DNA of 64,000 nt, taken from contig NC_071669.1 in the NCBI RefSeq assembly GCF_028554725.1, positions 25,581,001 to 25,645,000 on the forward strand, read 5' to 3'. The notes beneath the pieces are model-generated. The model had not been told where the DNA came from. It saw only the letters and a list, made by a program, of their open reading frames with translations, and made no database searches. Below are positions 42,896-54,414 of this stretch, in pieces. The position numbers and the translations under genes are program-made. Source of the DNA: Zeugodacus cucurbitae. Taxonomy: Eukaryota; Arthropoda; Insecta; Diptera; Tephritidae. How positions within the stretch are numbered: the stretch's first letter is position 1; each line of letters starts with the position of its first letter.

Positions 42896-44125
42896 ACAAG
42901 TAAGGTAGGGCTAAGTTCGGGTGTAACCGAACATTTTATGCTCTTACAATTTATTTATTTAACTTTACACAATTTGACCCACATATTCGTCATATACATA
43001 TGTTTATGGTATAAAGTCCATTGAAGGTTGGAAACCCTAATATTAGATAAATGGAAGCTAGTTGAAGTTATGAACCGATTTCACCCATTTTTGGTACGGA
43101 GGCATATTATTAGAAGAAGAATATTCCCTCTGAATTTCTTTAAAATATCTGAGAGACTTATCTAAATTTTCGGTAAAAAAAAAGATTAGAAGCACTGAGG
43201 TCCTCATGTTCGATACATGGGGCCTTGAAAATTTATGGTCCGATTTCGACGATTTTTAGAAGAGCGATGCCACACTATAAGTGCAGTATTTATGCAAAGT
43301 TCTGATCCGATATCTTCACTAATGCTAACTTTATATATTGTAAAGTAAACGAATCAGATTGACTTCAAAGTTCTGATATATAGGAAGTAGGCGTGGTTTT
43401 GTACCGATTTGGCCTATTTTCACAACATATCATGGGATGCAAAGAAAATATCAGAAACCGGATTTCAGTGAAATTGGTCGAGTAGTTTCGGAGATATGTT
43501 TTTTGACCCATAAGTTGGCGGAGCCACACTCATTTAAAATTTTGATTACCAATTGTGTAGCCCTTCCGTACCTTCTTTATGATCAAATTTAAGGTTTCTG
43601 GTGCCTTTTCTTACTGAAATAAAGTAGTTTTAGTAGGTTTCAAGATAATCTTTGTATGGGAGATGGGCGTGGTTATAATCCGATTTCCTCCATTTTCAGA
43701 CTGTATAAGGTAGTACCTAAAAGAAACGACTGTAGAGAGTTTGGTTGATATAGCTTTAGTATTTTACGAGAGTAGAGGGCGGGGCTACGCCCACTTCCGC
43801 AAAAAAAAATTAAATCCACATATGCCCCTTCATAATGTGATCCTTCATACCAAGTTTTAGTTCCATAGCTTAATTTTTGGCTTAATTATAGCTATTTATA
43901 TGTTTTCGGTTATTGCTCTTTTTATTGGTCCGATTTGGCTAATTTTCAAGGAATATGTGTACCAATTTTCGTCAAGATATCTTAGTTATCCGGACGGTCG
44001 GACAGACAAACATCCGGAGTTCAACTCGTCTCGTCTTCCAGAGTACACAAATATCTTCATATCGGCACTTCCTACTTTTTACCTAATAAAATACCAGATA
44101 AATATTATTCAAAAATAATTGGGTA
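42896..44125 (+). mobile_element. DINE-1-like element, subfamily A2, nearly complete
   Basis: Starts ACAAGTAAGGTAGGGC with the palindrome TTCGGGTGTAACCGAA. It includes the extra ~130-bp block near 43060-43185 (CCATTTTTGGTACGGAGG, TTCCCTCTGAATTTC) absent in A1. Near 43995 it has CGGACGGTCGGACAGAC and then a different 3' part (CATCCGGAGTTCAAC, CTTCATATCGGCA) shared with 46960-47360. I do not see the A1-type 3' hairpin, so either the subfamily ends differently or the end is mutated. Confidence 0.7.
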
Positions 44126-44214
44126 GGAAATATAAGAATAATATAGTTCAGCGAGTAAAATTTAAGAAATGTATATTCTCTTTTCCAAATTCTCTCAGAT
44201 GACATTCCAAATGT

Positions 44215-44475
44215 TTCACCCATAGTTTTGTAAAAGTTGAACAGTCTAGAACAAATAGCGGAGATGCTTCTATCAGCCCTCTTCCAGACAAATTCGGCAA
44301 TTACGCAATAACCGGTTAAAACCTCTACAACTAGAGCAAGCAGAACTTTGCTGATGACAAGTAGTTTAATGCACCTCTTACGGACTTCTATGGACCAGGA
44401 CTATCTCTCGAACGCGATAGTTCTGGTTGTTGATCAGCGAAGTCCGATATCCGTGTGATATTGGGACGAGAGTTC
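44215..44475 (-). pseudogene. decayed LINE knuckle fragment
   Basis: The minus-strand reading contains VLTGYC in one frame and NCRICLEEGR in the next. These correspond to the LTGHC..C-x2-CLEEEE region of LINE C-termini. Strongly mutated; assignment rests on these two short blocks. Confidence 0.4.
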
Positions 44476-44988
44476 TCTGTGCTTTCAATATCCTACGTTT
44501 CCGTTATTATTTGACACCCATACAATTTAATTTATGTATTTTAATATTTTATTTTAAACTTGATGTTGCTTGATACAGTTATTAATGAGGGTAAACGCTC
44601 CTTGACAAGTTTTCAGCTACTGACAAAAAGACAAAGTCATTTGAATTTTGTGAAGATCTCTAAAAATATATAATCGTAGTCTAAGGTTTGCATTTTCTAC
44701 TGATGTTATTATATAACACAACACTAGCGGTTTATATTTTTCAAAACATATGTATGTACGCCTATTATCTCGAGTACATCTAATACTCGTAGTACAGCAG
44801 TTGATGAAGTACTCCAAAAATATAAGAATTTGCTATTTGCTTACCAGTTTAAAAATTTCTGTATTATTATATTGTTGTTGTTTTATATTTTTTGTGTCAA
44901 GCCTCTATGTTTATTCGCATTCGCAAATACAGAAGTTTTTTTCTTTGAAAATCACTTAAGTCAACAAACACCAAATTCTATGGAAATG
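44476..44988. other. upstream region of the acidic secreted-protein gene
   Basis: AT-rich, no repeat family recognised. It would contain the proximal promoter and any enhancers of the gene at 45086-45373; no specific factor site is claimed. Confidence 0.4.
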
Positions 44989-45022
44989 TATAAAAGGCGA
45001 CCAACTGAATGTTACTTATTCA
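44989..45022 (+). promoter_or_regulatory. TATA box and probable initiator
   Basis: TATAAAAG at 44989-44996 fits the metazoan TATA consensus. An initiator-like TTCATTA at 45019-45025 lies 30-33 bases downstream, the usual spacing, placing the start near A45022 and giving a 5' UTR of about 64 nt before the ATG at 45086. Confidence 0.7.
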
Positions 45023-45085
45023 TTAATAAGTTTACTACACAAATTGTTAGAAAAAGTTATACTAAAAAAACCAAATAAAATAAAA

Positions 45086-45373
45086 ATGCGCGCATTCGTT
45101 ATTTTCGCACTTCTCGGTCTCATCGTGGCCGTAGCAGCCGCACCAGCACCAGCGGCCGAAGAGCAAAGCGGTGAGGAAGGAGCATACGATGATGGTGAAG
45201 AATATGAATACTATGAAGATGAGGAAGGCGCAGAAGGTGGCGAAGAGGGTGGCGAAGAGGGTGGTGAAGAAGGCAGTGAGGAAGGAAGCGAAGAAGGTGA
45301 GGAAGAATACGAAGATGAGCCAGAATATGAAGAAGATGGTGAGGAATCCGACGAAGGACCTGCTGCAGCATAA
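45086..45373 (+). CDS. small secreted, extremely acidic Glu/Gly-rich protein
   Basis: 95 residues. Residues 1-19 (MRAFVIFALLGLIVAVAAA) form a classical signal peptide, followed by APAPA, a typical cleavage region. The mature part is almost entirely Glu, Gly, Asp, Ser and Tyr, built from GGEEGGEEG and GSEEGSEEG units. It has no Cys and no Lys or Arg, so it should be an intrinsically disordered polyanion outside the cell. The ATG at 45086 has a good fly start context (TAAAAATG). An upstream in-frame extension begins only with TTG and is not used. A TATA box 97 bases upstream and AATAAA 27 bases after the stop make a complete intron-less gene. Its role is unknown. Binding of calcium or cationic peptides, or a part in a gland secretion, cuticle or egg covering, are possibilities without direct support. 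Compact TATA-driven genes of this kind are often expressed at a high level in one tissue. Confidence 0.85.
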   Translation: MRAFVIFALLGLIVAVAAAPAPAAEEQSGEEGAYDDGEEYEYYEDEEGAEGGEEGGEEGGEEGSEEGSEEGEEEYEDEPEYEEDGEESDEGPAAA

Positions 45374-45399
45374 ATGACTCGAACTTTGTACAATTCTAA

Positions 45400-45405
45400 A
45401 ATAAA
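45400..45405 (+). terminator. polyadenylation signal AATAAA
   Basis: AATAAA 27 bases downstream of the stop codon of the acidic secreted-protein gene, in an A/T-rich context. Confidence 0.75.
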
Positions 45406-45639
45406 TTCCATTTAAGCCATAAGATAATCATGAACTATTTTATTTGTGTATTCTGGAAACTAAAGAACATCAAAAGGTGTTAAGCTTTGACGGAACACAA
45501 AGTAGGCAAAATATAAGGGGGATTTTTAACTTGACTTACAATTTTTGACTTTACCATTATCTCAGAATGCTGATACTTCGAAGAAATTTTACATTGCTGG
45601 AATCAGCATTGGTATGTCCTTACAAAACAGATAAGAGAT

Positions 45640-45990
45640 TTTTTGTGATTTGTATTAACGTAGAGTTTTGCAATTGAATAATTAAGGGTTTGCAATTACA
45701 TATAATGATCCTGAGTATTCGCGTGTCCAAAATAATGCTAGAAAATGTTATTTCAAATGTATGCCAAATTTGAACAGAATCGCTTCATAACTTTTCGCGA
45801 AATCTTGTCCACCGACTAGAAAAATTGAGTTTTGAGGTAAACACATTTAAAGTTGTACATTAAAACTGAAGTGGCCTGAAGGGCGACAACAAAGGGGACC
45901 TCTTAGAATTTTACTCGGATCGATTTAAAATAAATTTATTTAATTTGAGAATATTTAAACATATTGTACTATTTAATAAGGCAAACAAAT
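45640..45990 (+). repeat. dispersed noncoding repeat, family D
   Basis: Shares GCCAAATTTGAACAGAATCG, AACTTTTCGCGAAATC, TGTCCACCGACTAG and AGTGGCCTGAAGGGCG with 38395-38760, and TTGTACTATTTAATA with 51290. Confidence 0.65.
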
Positions 45991-46959
45991 TCCACATTTT
46001 ATTATTTTAAAGTTCACCTAACCCATAAGGTAGATTAAGGGCGTCGATAAGTGTTCTTCGGATGTTCAATAATTGGCTTATGTTCTATTTCGTGTCACTT
46101 GCTGATATTCCAAGTCTAAGCCAGATATATCTTTGCAACTTTACTCAAAACGCTCATTAAATGTCAATCATTTGGCGGCTTTGGCTTAGTGCTTATCGTA
46201 TCGCTCTCGTAAGCATGAAACGTAAATAAGCAAGTTTTTTATATTAACTATATTTTCAAGACATTGCATTTAACTGGCAACCTGTGGTGTCAGTGATGAG
46301 CAACTAGCTTCTAGTCGACACACCATTTAAAGATCCGCGGGAGATAACAACCAAAATTTTCACGAAATATATATTTGTGTGTAATAATTAAAATTCACGG
46401 CCACACACTTTCGCTTCTGACTAAAGTTTTCTTGCTGCGTTTGTTATCTCACGTTGTAGAATTTCTCTAACGAGTCAACCGAAGACTTTAAAAACAAACT
46501 ACAGTTATGTGGTGCAAATGAAGGCAAACACTTTTTCCCAGTACAATTTAAAGCCTTGTACGAGTATATATACATACGTTGTTGATTAACATACACATGC
46601 TGTTAATGACAACATCCTAATTTAAAGTTTTCGTAAGTGGCACTATGACACCGTTAGAGCGACTGTCATTTGATATGTTATGTACCATGAGGCCTGCCTC
46701 ATAAGGGAAGGCTATATTCGTGTGCAACTGATAACTATGTATGAACTTCTGAAATATGTTGTATGTTTGAAATACTTCAAGGTGCCTGCAGAACTTTGTT
46801 GGATTATGTAGTTTTAGCAATATATGAGTAAACTACTTTCAATATATTAAATATTGATCACTTTTGATTAAAAAATTTATTTAGTAACTTAACTGTTGAA
46901 TGAATTATGTTGTCTGAAGTTTTTTAGATTAAAGTTTACGATTTACCTATATTTTCGGT
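45991..46959. other. noncoding DNA
   Basis: No gene, TIR pair or repeat family recognised. A short open frame at 46617-46820 (minus) has no recognisable domain. Confidence 0.35.
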
Positions 46960-47360
46960 TAAAAATTATCATTTGGCACTGAGTTCTTCATCTTCGATAT
47001 CCGGGGCATTGAAAAGTTATAGTCCGATTTCGACAATTTTGCCACAAGTGATGCCACACCTCAAATACATTACAAAGTTTTAACTAACTTTGTTTATGGC
47101 TTAGTTATGACACTTTATAGGTTTTCGGTTTTCCCCCTTTTTATTGGTCCGAATTGGCTTATTTTCAAGGAAAATGTGTACCAAGTTTCGTCAAGATATC
47201 ACGACGGACGGATGGACGGACGGACAAACAAACATCCGGAGTTCAACGCGTTTCGTCTTCCTGAGTATACAGATATCTTCATATCGGCATTGCCTGCTTT
47301 TTACCTAATACAATACCAAAAGTATAGTGGGTATGTTAAGCGAGTAAAATTTAGGAAATG
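46960..47360 (+). mobile_element. DINE-1-like subfamily A2, 3' part
   Basis: Matches the 3' half of the copy at 42896: TATTTTCGGTTAAAAAT, CCGATTTCGACAATTTT, GGTTTTCGG..TTTATTGGTCCG, GACGGACGGATGGACGG and CTTCATATCGGCATTGCC. The 5' half is missing, and an RTE copy begins ~30 bp further on. Confidence 0.65.
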
Positions 47361-47411
47361 TATCCATATGTTAACCCAACTCTTCTTCTTCTTGACTGGC
47401 GTAGACAACGC

Positions 47412-48240
47412 TTACGCGGTTATAGCCGAGCCCACAACAGCGCGCCACGTATCCCTCCTTCTGGCAGTTTGGCGCCAATTGGTTATACCAAGCGAAGCCA
47501 GGCCCCTCTCCAGCTGATCCTTCCATCGGAGTGGAGGTCTCCCTCTTCCTCGGCTTCCACCAGCGGGTACTGCATCGAATACTTTCAGAGCTGGAGCACT
47601 TTCATCCATTCGAACAACACGACCTAGCCAGCGTAGCCGCTGTCTTTTTATTCGTTGGACTCTGTCTATGTCGTCGAATAACACATACAGATCGTCGTTC
47701 CATCGTCTGCGGTATTCGCCGTTGCCAATTCATAAGGGACCATAAATCTTCCGCAAAACCTTTTCCTCGAAAACTCCTAGTGCCGTCTCATCGGATGTTG
47801 ACATCGTCCACGCTTCTGCACCGTAAAGTAGGACGGGAATGATGAGAGACTTGTAGAGTTTGGTTTTTGTTCGTTGAGAGAGGACTTTACTTTTCAATTG
47901 CCTACTTAGTCCATAGTAGCACCTGTTGGCAAGAGTGATTCTGCGTTGGATTTCTAGGCTGACATTGTTATTGCTGTTAATGCTGGTTCCCAGGTAAACG
48001 AAATTATCTACAACTTCAAAGTTATGACTGTCAACAGTGACGTGGGAGCCAAGACGCGAATGCGCTGACTGTTTGTTTGACGACAGGAGATATTTCGTCT
48101 TGTCCTCGTTCACCACCAGACCCATACGCTTCGCTTCCTTATCCAGTCTGGAAAAAACAGAACTAACGGCGCGGGTGTTGTTTCCAATGATATCGATATC
48201 ATCGGCGTACGTCAGCAGCTGTACACTCTTATAGAAGATC
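47412..48240 (-). pseudogene. RTE reverse transcriptase C-terminal part (copy 3)
   Basis: Two overlapping frames. 47730-48275 has YKSVQLLTYADDIDIIG with the catalytic Asp pair, EDKTKYLLSSN and LLYGAEAWTMS. 47412-47684 continues with IDRVQRIKRQRLRWLGRVVR and GRGRPPLRWKDQLERGLASL. A frameshift near 47700 separates them. Upstream of the YADD block the sequence jumps to the endonuclease-RT linker because of the deletion. The encoded protein lacks the first catalytic Asp block and cannot be active. Confidence 0.85.
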
Positions 48241-48402
48241 ATACTAGCTGTTTTTTTGACTTTTCCGAAAGCCAATGGTTTCGGTTGCAGCTGTACTTAA
48301 GGAGTTTGATATGCCGTCCCACAGTTCCATTATACCGAGATGCTGATGAGTGCTCTCAGAGAGCAGGAGTGCAAGTCGAGTAGAAAATCGTTCGGCTGTC
48401 GG

Positions 48403-49050
48403 TTATGATTGCAGCTTCTCGATGTCGAACCTTCCTTGTATTTGTTGACGTGTGCGCTTTTCTACACAGAGGCGGGTGCGTATCTTAGCTGCTACAAGAT
48501 AGTGGTCCGAGTCGATGTAGGGACCACGAAGCGTACGCACATCAAAGACACTGGAGACATGTCGTCCATCTATCACAACATGATCGATCTGGTTGCGAGT
48601 GATTCTCTCCGGGGGCAGCCAAGTAGCTTGATGCTTGATTTTCTTATGCTGGAATCTAGTACTACAGATGACCATATTTCGGACCCCGGCGAAGTCGATC
48701 AGCCTCAGACCGTTTGGCGATGTTTCGTCATAGAGGCTGAATTTTCCGACTGTTGTGCCAAAGACACCTTCTTTACCCACCCTAGCGTTGAAATCGCCAA
48801 TCACGATTTTGGCGGGGGCAGCGCTCAAAGGTACGTTCTAGGCGCTCATAGAAGGTATCTTTGATCACTTCGTCCTTCTCTTCCGTCGGGGCGTGAGCGC
48901 AAATCAGCGATATGTTGAAGAACCTCGCTTTGATGTGGATTGTGGCTAGACGTTCACCCACCGGAGTGAATGCCAGGACTCGACGACGGAGTCTCTCTCC
49001 CACTACTAATCCCACACCGAATTTGCGCTCCTTTATATGGCCGCTGTTCC
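48403..49050 (-). pseudogene. RTE endonuclease fragment (copy 3)
   Basis: 48782-49066 covers GHIKERKFGVGLVVGERLRR and ICAHAPTEEKDE. After a small deletion and frameshift, 48403-48828 covers GDFNARVGKEGVFGTTVGKF, STRFQHKKIKHQATWLPPE and IDSDHYLVAAK. Catalytic D, N and D-H residues remain, but the N-terminal Asn and Glu blocks are missing, so it cannot be functional. Sequence differs from copies 1 and 2 at many silent and replacement sites, so it belongs to a separate subfamily. Confidence 0.8.
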
Positions 49051-49641
49051 TAAAAACAGTATTCAATCAGTCAGTCAGTCGATTTGAAAGCGCTTTTCTC
49101 GAGAGCATTTTCAAATCGGACTATCGTACGTATCCATTTGAAATTTTAATGTTAACTTCAGTGTAACATTATATGTATATTAAACTAAATAATGATTTGA
49201 TGTTATTATTACAATCTTATTATATACAACTTAGTGCTAAAATTCTCAGTAAACATTTAGAAGCACCCTCGCCGGTACAGGATCTTTTGAAGAAGGAGAT
49301 TCCGAATAGCCGTTATTTCATACACTCAAATACCTTTTAATAAAAGCAAAACCTAAACCGAAGGCTCAACCGAAGGCCCTTCGAGTGTTGTTACATTATA
49401 AATAATTCTATTTCCCTTCGATTTAAATTTTCACAGAACAAATTGTCTTAAACATCTTTAACCTGATAACAATATATGCAATTAATGGTTTCACAAATAA
49501 ATTTAATATATTTAAATGTTTAAACTCGTCCTGAGTCTCTTCCAACAAATATTTTCATACACGAAGCTCTTTCGAAACTTATATTGTAGTCTTGCCTTCC
49601 TTAAAGTGTTAGGTGCGTTTCAGAAGTTGAAAGCAACGGTA
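49051..49641. other. noncoding DNA
   Basis: Nothing recognised between RTE copy 3 and the DINE-1 copy. Confidence 0.3.
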
Positions 49642-50813
49642 TTTTTATACTCTCGCAACAAAGTTGCTAGAGAGTATTATAGTTTTGTTCACATAACGGT
49701 TGTTTGTAACACCCAAAACTAAACGAGTTAGATATAGGGTTATATATACCAAAGTGATAAGGGTGAAGAGTGGAGTTCAAATCCGTCCGTCCGTCTGTGC
49801 AACCTGTAACTTGAGTAAAAATTAAGATATCTTAATGAAACTTGGCACACTCTTGGCACCATAGGAAGGTTGCTTTCGAAAATGAGCAAAATCGGACCAC
49901 TGCCACGCCCACAAAGTGGCGAAAACCGAAAACACATAAAGTGCCATAACTAAGCCATAAATAAAGCTATAAAATTTGGTATGAAGGATCGCATTATGAA
50001 GGGGCCTATTTGGATGTAATTTTTTTGTGGCCCCGCCCCCAAATATATTTTTAATACATATCTCGGAAACCAATAGAGCTATATAAACCAAACTTTCTGC
50101 AGTCGTTTTTTTAGCCACTTCTTAATACAGTCCAAAAATTAAAGAAATTAGATAATAACCACGCCCACTCCCATACAAAGGTTAGGTTGAAAATTACGAA
50201 AAGTGGGTTAACTCACTAACGAAAAAGTCAGAAACACTAAATTTCACATAAGAAATGGCAGATGGAAGCTGCACTCAGATTTTTTTACAAAATGGAAAAT
50301 GGGCGTGGCGTCGCTCACTTATGGGTCAAAAACCATATCTCAGGAACTACTCTACCGATTTCAATGAAACTTGGTTTGTAATAGTTTCCTTACATCCCAA
50401 TGATATGTTGTGAAAATAGGCCAAATCGCTTCACAACCACGCCTACTTCCTATATACCAGAACTTTGAAGACGATCTGAATCGTTTACTTTACAATATAT
50501 AAAGAAAGCACTAGTGAAGATATCGGTACAGAACTTTGCACAAATACTATGTTTATAGTGTGGCAGCAAAATTCTAAAAATCGCCGAAATCGGACCATAG
50601 GTTTTTAAGGCCCCATATATCGAACACGAGGACCTCGGTGCTTCTAACCTAATATTATGGTTTCCAACTTTCAATGGACTTTATACAATATATATAACGA
50701 ATATGTGGGTCAAATTGTGTATGTATTGTGTAAACATAAATAAAGTTAAATAAATAAATTGCGAGAGTATAAAATGTTCGGTTACACCCGAACTTAGCCC
50801 TTCCTTACTTGTT
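49642..50813 (-). mobile_element. DINE-1-like element, family A, full length
   Basis: Minus-strand copy from ACAAGTAAGGAAGGGC at 50813 to the 3' hairpin TACTCTCTAGCAACTTTGTTG..GAGAGTATAAAAAT at 49642. It is close to the copies at 1404 and 57635 throughout, including the palindrome GTTCGGGTGTAACCGAAC and the GACGGACGGA run (short in this copy, 49785-49797). Non-autonomous; no protein. Confidence 0.85.
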
Positions 50814-51079
50814 ATATATAAAATCAAATATTTCATTTAAACAATTATTCATATCGAAGAATCATATTTAAACAGTATTTTGTTAAATTTTCATTTTTAA
50901 ATCCCGAAAAGTCAGCAGTTGGTACCTCATCTCCCATGTCCAAAAAAATGCTCGTGGGCAGGATAACCCATTATTGGTTCATCCAAAATCAATAAACCAA
51001 AAATATTTCGACAGTAAAAGGATAAAATAAACGAAGGAACAAAGAAAAATTTTTAAATAAACAAAACAATATATTTTTT
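50814..51079. other. noncoding DNA
   Basis: Nothing recognised. Confidence 0.3.
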
Positions 51080-51330
51080 GTAAATTTTTGCCATATACAT
51101 ATGTACTGGCTCGAAAAAAATAGTTGAAATATAAGATATTATAATAGATAATGTTATTCCAAAAATGAGTGTGTGATTTGAACAAACTTCATAACTTTGC
51201 AAGAAATCGTTGCCATCGGGTTTAGTTTTAAGATAAATGCAGGAATTGTACTCGGATTGATTTGAGCTTTTTGGATAATGTTTTAAACATCTTGTACTAT
51301 TTAATACGAAAATTTCTTAAATTGACATTT
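51080..51330 (+). repeat. dispersed noncoding repeat, family D
   Basis: Shares GTACTGGCTCGAAAAAAAT, GATAATGTTATTCCAAAAAT, GATTTGAACAAACTTCATAAC and CTTGTACTATTTAATAC with the copies near 38400 and 45650. Confidence 0.6.
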
Positions 51331-53392
51331 TTAAATGCACATAACTCTTTAATGGTCAGTTGTTGGTTTTCGCTAAGTATTTCTGGCAATATTATAACTC
51401 TTTTTTCGCGTTGGAGACGCTCTATTGGCATGATTGACATATTTTGAAAAAAAAAACTTAAATTACTAATATTTTACCTGACAGCGTTTTAAACTTCTTA
51501 AATAAGAAAGCTGTAGAAAATTAGACCTTGGGATGAGAAGAAAGTAAATTCTAATATATATATGTGTGTATACTTATGTACGTTCATATGTACAAATGTG
51601 TGTATGTATGGTAATGGTTCTGCTTCAATTCCTAATTTGCTTACAATTTCTTTCTTAAACACTTCTTTGTAGCCTAACCAACCTTGAACAGTGTAAATAC
51701 GAAATTGGAAAATCTATGTTTAAAATTTGGTTTTATATTTCTTCTCTTTGGATATTACGTTTCAACATTGCTTTTGCAAAATTTAAAATGGGGAAATCGC
51801 TGAAAAAGTTCTAAGTAATTTAAGCTAGGCAAATCTTTCTTTCAGCTTGCTTTTACAACCAATAGCGAGAGGTTATCGCAACACACACACACATACATAC
51901 GAGTATTTTACACTAACATACATATATGTATGTGTATTTTGCAATGATTGAAATTGGAGTGCCATTTTATTGAGGGACACCATCTAAGGACTGCCAAGCT
52001 ACTTTCAGTGGGTGTTTTCATTATCACCATACCATCGTATTTACATACATACATATGTAACCTGCCTTTATAATATACATATGTATGTATGTAATAATTT
52101 CCATTTCTGTTAGTAGAAGTAGTAGAGAATGTGGGTGGCGTTACTCCCTAAGGCATATGTGGATGCTTTGTTTCGGGGAAAAAGTTGAGTTTAATTTAAA
52201 TATTTTAATGTTATAAATTTCTCGCTAAACCCATTGTTTTATTTTAGTGTTTAGTGTTTAATTTAATGCCCATATTTGTTCCCGTTACTTTAAATATTCT
52301 GCTAAAGAACTATATTTATCATAAATGGACACAAAAATAAAGTTGGGTGAATTAGTTGAAGATGTGACTAGGGTCATTGCACCTCTAAATCGCCCTCAAA
52401 TATATATATTCTTCATTTTGATAGTTTTTTAAGCGAATGTTGTGTTACGAGTACAATCGACATTTTTGAATCATATTTGTCAGAGTGTAAGCTGAGAACA
52501 GGGCGCATTACTTTATGCATAACCTCATTTACACTCAGATATCTTGAGAAAGCAATACCTATAGAACCGTTCTCCAGTTTTATAATATCGATCTCATCAG
52601 TATACATAAGTATGTCAGAAGTTGTATGGTTCTATCACAGTTCAAAACATTAGTGAACCATAGTCAGAGCCACCGGAACTAGTAATTTTTACAGACTGAC
52701 ATTTAAATCATGTTTTTGCCTTTTACTTTTTGATTTCTTAAGAAAATTCTTCCGTTCACCTTATAAAACACATTTATATTTGACTGAAGCAATTAATCCT
52801 AGTGAGTATAAAAAAATAATTTAAATTGAAAGTTTTATTTAGCATTCATTTAGAATCATTCGATTTTGATTTGCTCGACAACTTATTGAGATTGTGAAGA
52901 CAATTTCATAATGCCGTTGCTAATTGCAAAAAACTTGCACAGACAATTTGTAAAGGTTTCTTCGAATGCAAATTTTTCATAAGACACCATTCACCATAGA
53001 CAGGAACTTGGTGCCAGGCGCCAACTACAAGGGGGTTACAAAAGAACAAAAAAATATTTATTAATTATAATATCAAAGCACCTATTTGCCCTTGAAAAAA
53101 CGAAAGTATTGCTATACAGCTGACGTAGCAATTTGAAGAAAACGCCAGTAACTACTTTTTTCTACCTATATATATTAAAAAAATAAAATATTAATTAAAT
53201 GCAAACTCATATATATATGTACATATATATGCATATACATAGGGTGATTCGCCCTTTCGTATTTTAATTTGCTAAATAAATTTGTTTATGAAAAAATCGC
53301 CCAACGATTAATCGGTATCGGCCAAAAATTGGAAACCGGTCGGAAACTATTACTTTACAAGTCGATAATGAATTGAACTTTGGTTGCAAGTT
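51331..53392. other. AT-rich noncoding DNA with microsatellites
   Basis: No gene supported. TATG/CATA and CA repeats occur at 51557-51612, 51880-51940, 52040-52095 and 53205-53240. Confidence 0.4.
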
Positions 53393-53703
53393 ATTTTTAT
53401 ACTCTCTATAAGTTGCAAGTTAACGAGTTAGATATGTGGTTATATATGGTTATATAGCGTGGTTCCGCCCACTTATGGGTCAAAAATCATATCTCCGAAG
53501 CTACTCGACCAATTTCAATGAAACTTGGTTTGTAATATTTTCCTTGCATCCAATGATATGTTGTGAAAATAGTCCAAATCTGTTAACAACCACGCCTACT
53601 TCCCATATACCAGAACTTTGATGACGATCTGAATAGTTTACTTTACAATATATAAAGTTAGCATTAGTGAAGATATCGGAACAGAACTTTATCTATCTCT
53701 TAT

Positions 53704-54414
53704 TAGTGATGAGCGATATTGCTATTTTTTAATCACTGTGATTTCAGTGATTGCTATTTTTAAATCACTGTGATTTTATATTGCTATTGCGATCACAACA
53801 AAAAAAAAAAACGAATTTATGAGAATTTATACTCCACATTTTTTTTTAATTTTTTACATTTACATTTTTATTAATTTTAACAATACCTAAAAATTAACCT
53901 GCTTTTGTAATCACAATTATTTAATTAATAAATTTTAGGTACATTTAACTGTTTTTGTAATCACCGTATCCAAAATTATCAAAATCACAACTAAAATTTC
54001 TGATCTGATAAAATGTTATCACTAAACAGTGATTGCTCCTTTCGAACTGATATTGGTACTGAACAGTGATTGCTACTTTCGAACTGATATTGGTACTGAA
54101 CTGTGATTGCTACTTTCGAACTGGTATTGCTACTGAACTGTGATTGTTACTTTTCGAACTGCTATTGCTACAGTGATCGAATTAGAATCACTGAACTGAT
54201 ACTGTTACAGTAATCGAATTAGAATTACTGAACTCGTAAATGTACTGTGATCGAACAAAAATACAGAACTTCTCTATAGCTACTGTGATCGAACTCAAAT
54301 TACTGAACAGCTATTGTAAATCACTGATATTTACAAAAATTGATCACAGTTGCTATATGTGATTTTTCAATCACAGTGATAAAATCACCGGTAGTGAAAT
54401 ATCGCTCATCACTA
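53704..54414. mobile_element. hAT-like MITE, 711 bp, with 8-bp target duplication
   Basis: The inverted ends TAGTGATGAGCGATATT (left) and AATATCGCTCATCACTA (right, one mismatch) resemble hAT ends. The flanks TCTCTTAT (53696-53703) and TCTCTCAT (54415-54422) are an 8-bp duplication with one change, the size that hAT transposases make. No protein frame; the centre is made of tandem repeats (54005-54320). Confidence 0.85.
54005..54320 (+). repeat. degenerate tandem repeats inside the hAT-like MITE
   Basis: A unit of about 38 bp, GTGATTGCTACTTTCGAACT plus GATATTGGTACTGAAC, is repeated four times with increasing divergence. It is followed by a second unit with GTGATCGAATTAGAATCAC and ACTGAACTGATACTG. 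All units keep GTGATTG/GTGATCG and ACTGAAC words. Confidence 0.8.

Larger units (their letters stand above)
47385..49050 (-). mobile_element. RTE retrotransposon copy 3, deleted
   Basis: A minus-strand element with an AAGAAGAAGAAG tail, unlike the CATA tail of copy 2. Its coding sequence joins the endonuclease directly to the second half of the RT: about 1.1 kb covering the linker and first RT blocks is missing near 48250. The 5' end is also truncated at 49050, within the endonuclease. Inactive. Confidence 0.85.

Noticed and set aside
45044..45085. In-frame 14-codon extension upstream of the acidic gene
   Set aside because: It begins with TTG, not ATG, and would spoil the signal peptide; ATG at 45086 fits.
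45120..45411. Open frames on the minus strand and in another plus frame across the acidic gene (Leu/His-rich, Ser/Pro-rich, Lys-rich)
   Set aside because: They are shadows of the GAA/GAG/GGT repeats; only the Glu-rich frame has signal peptide, start context and promoter.
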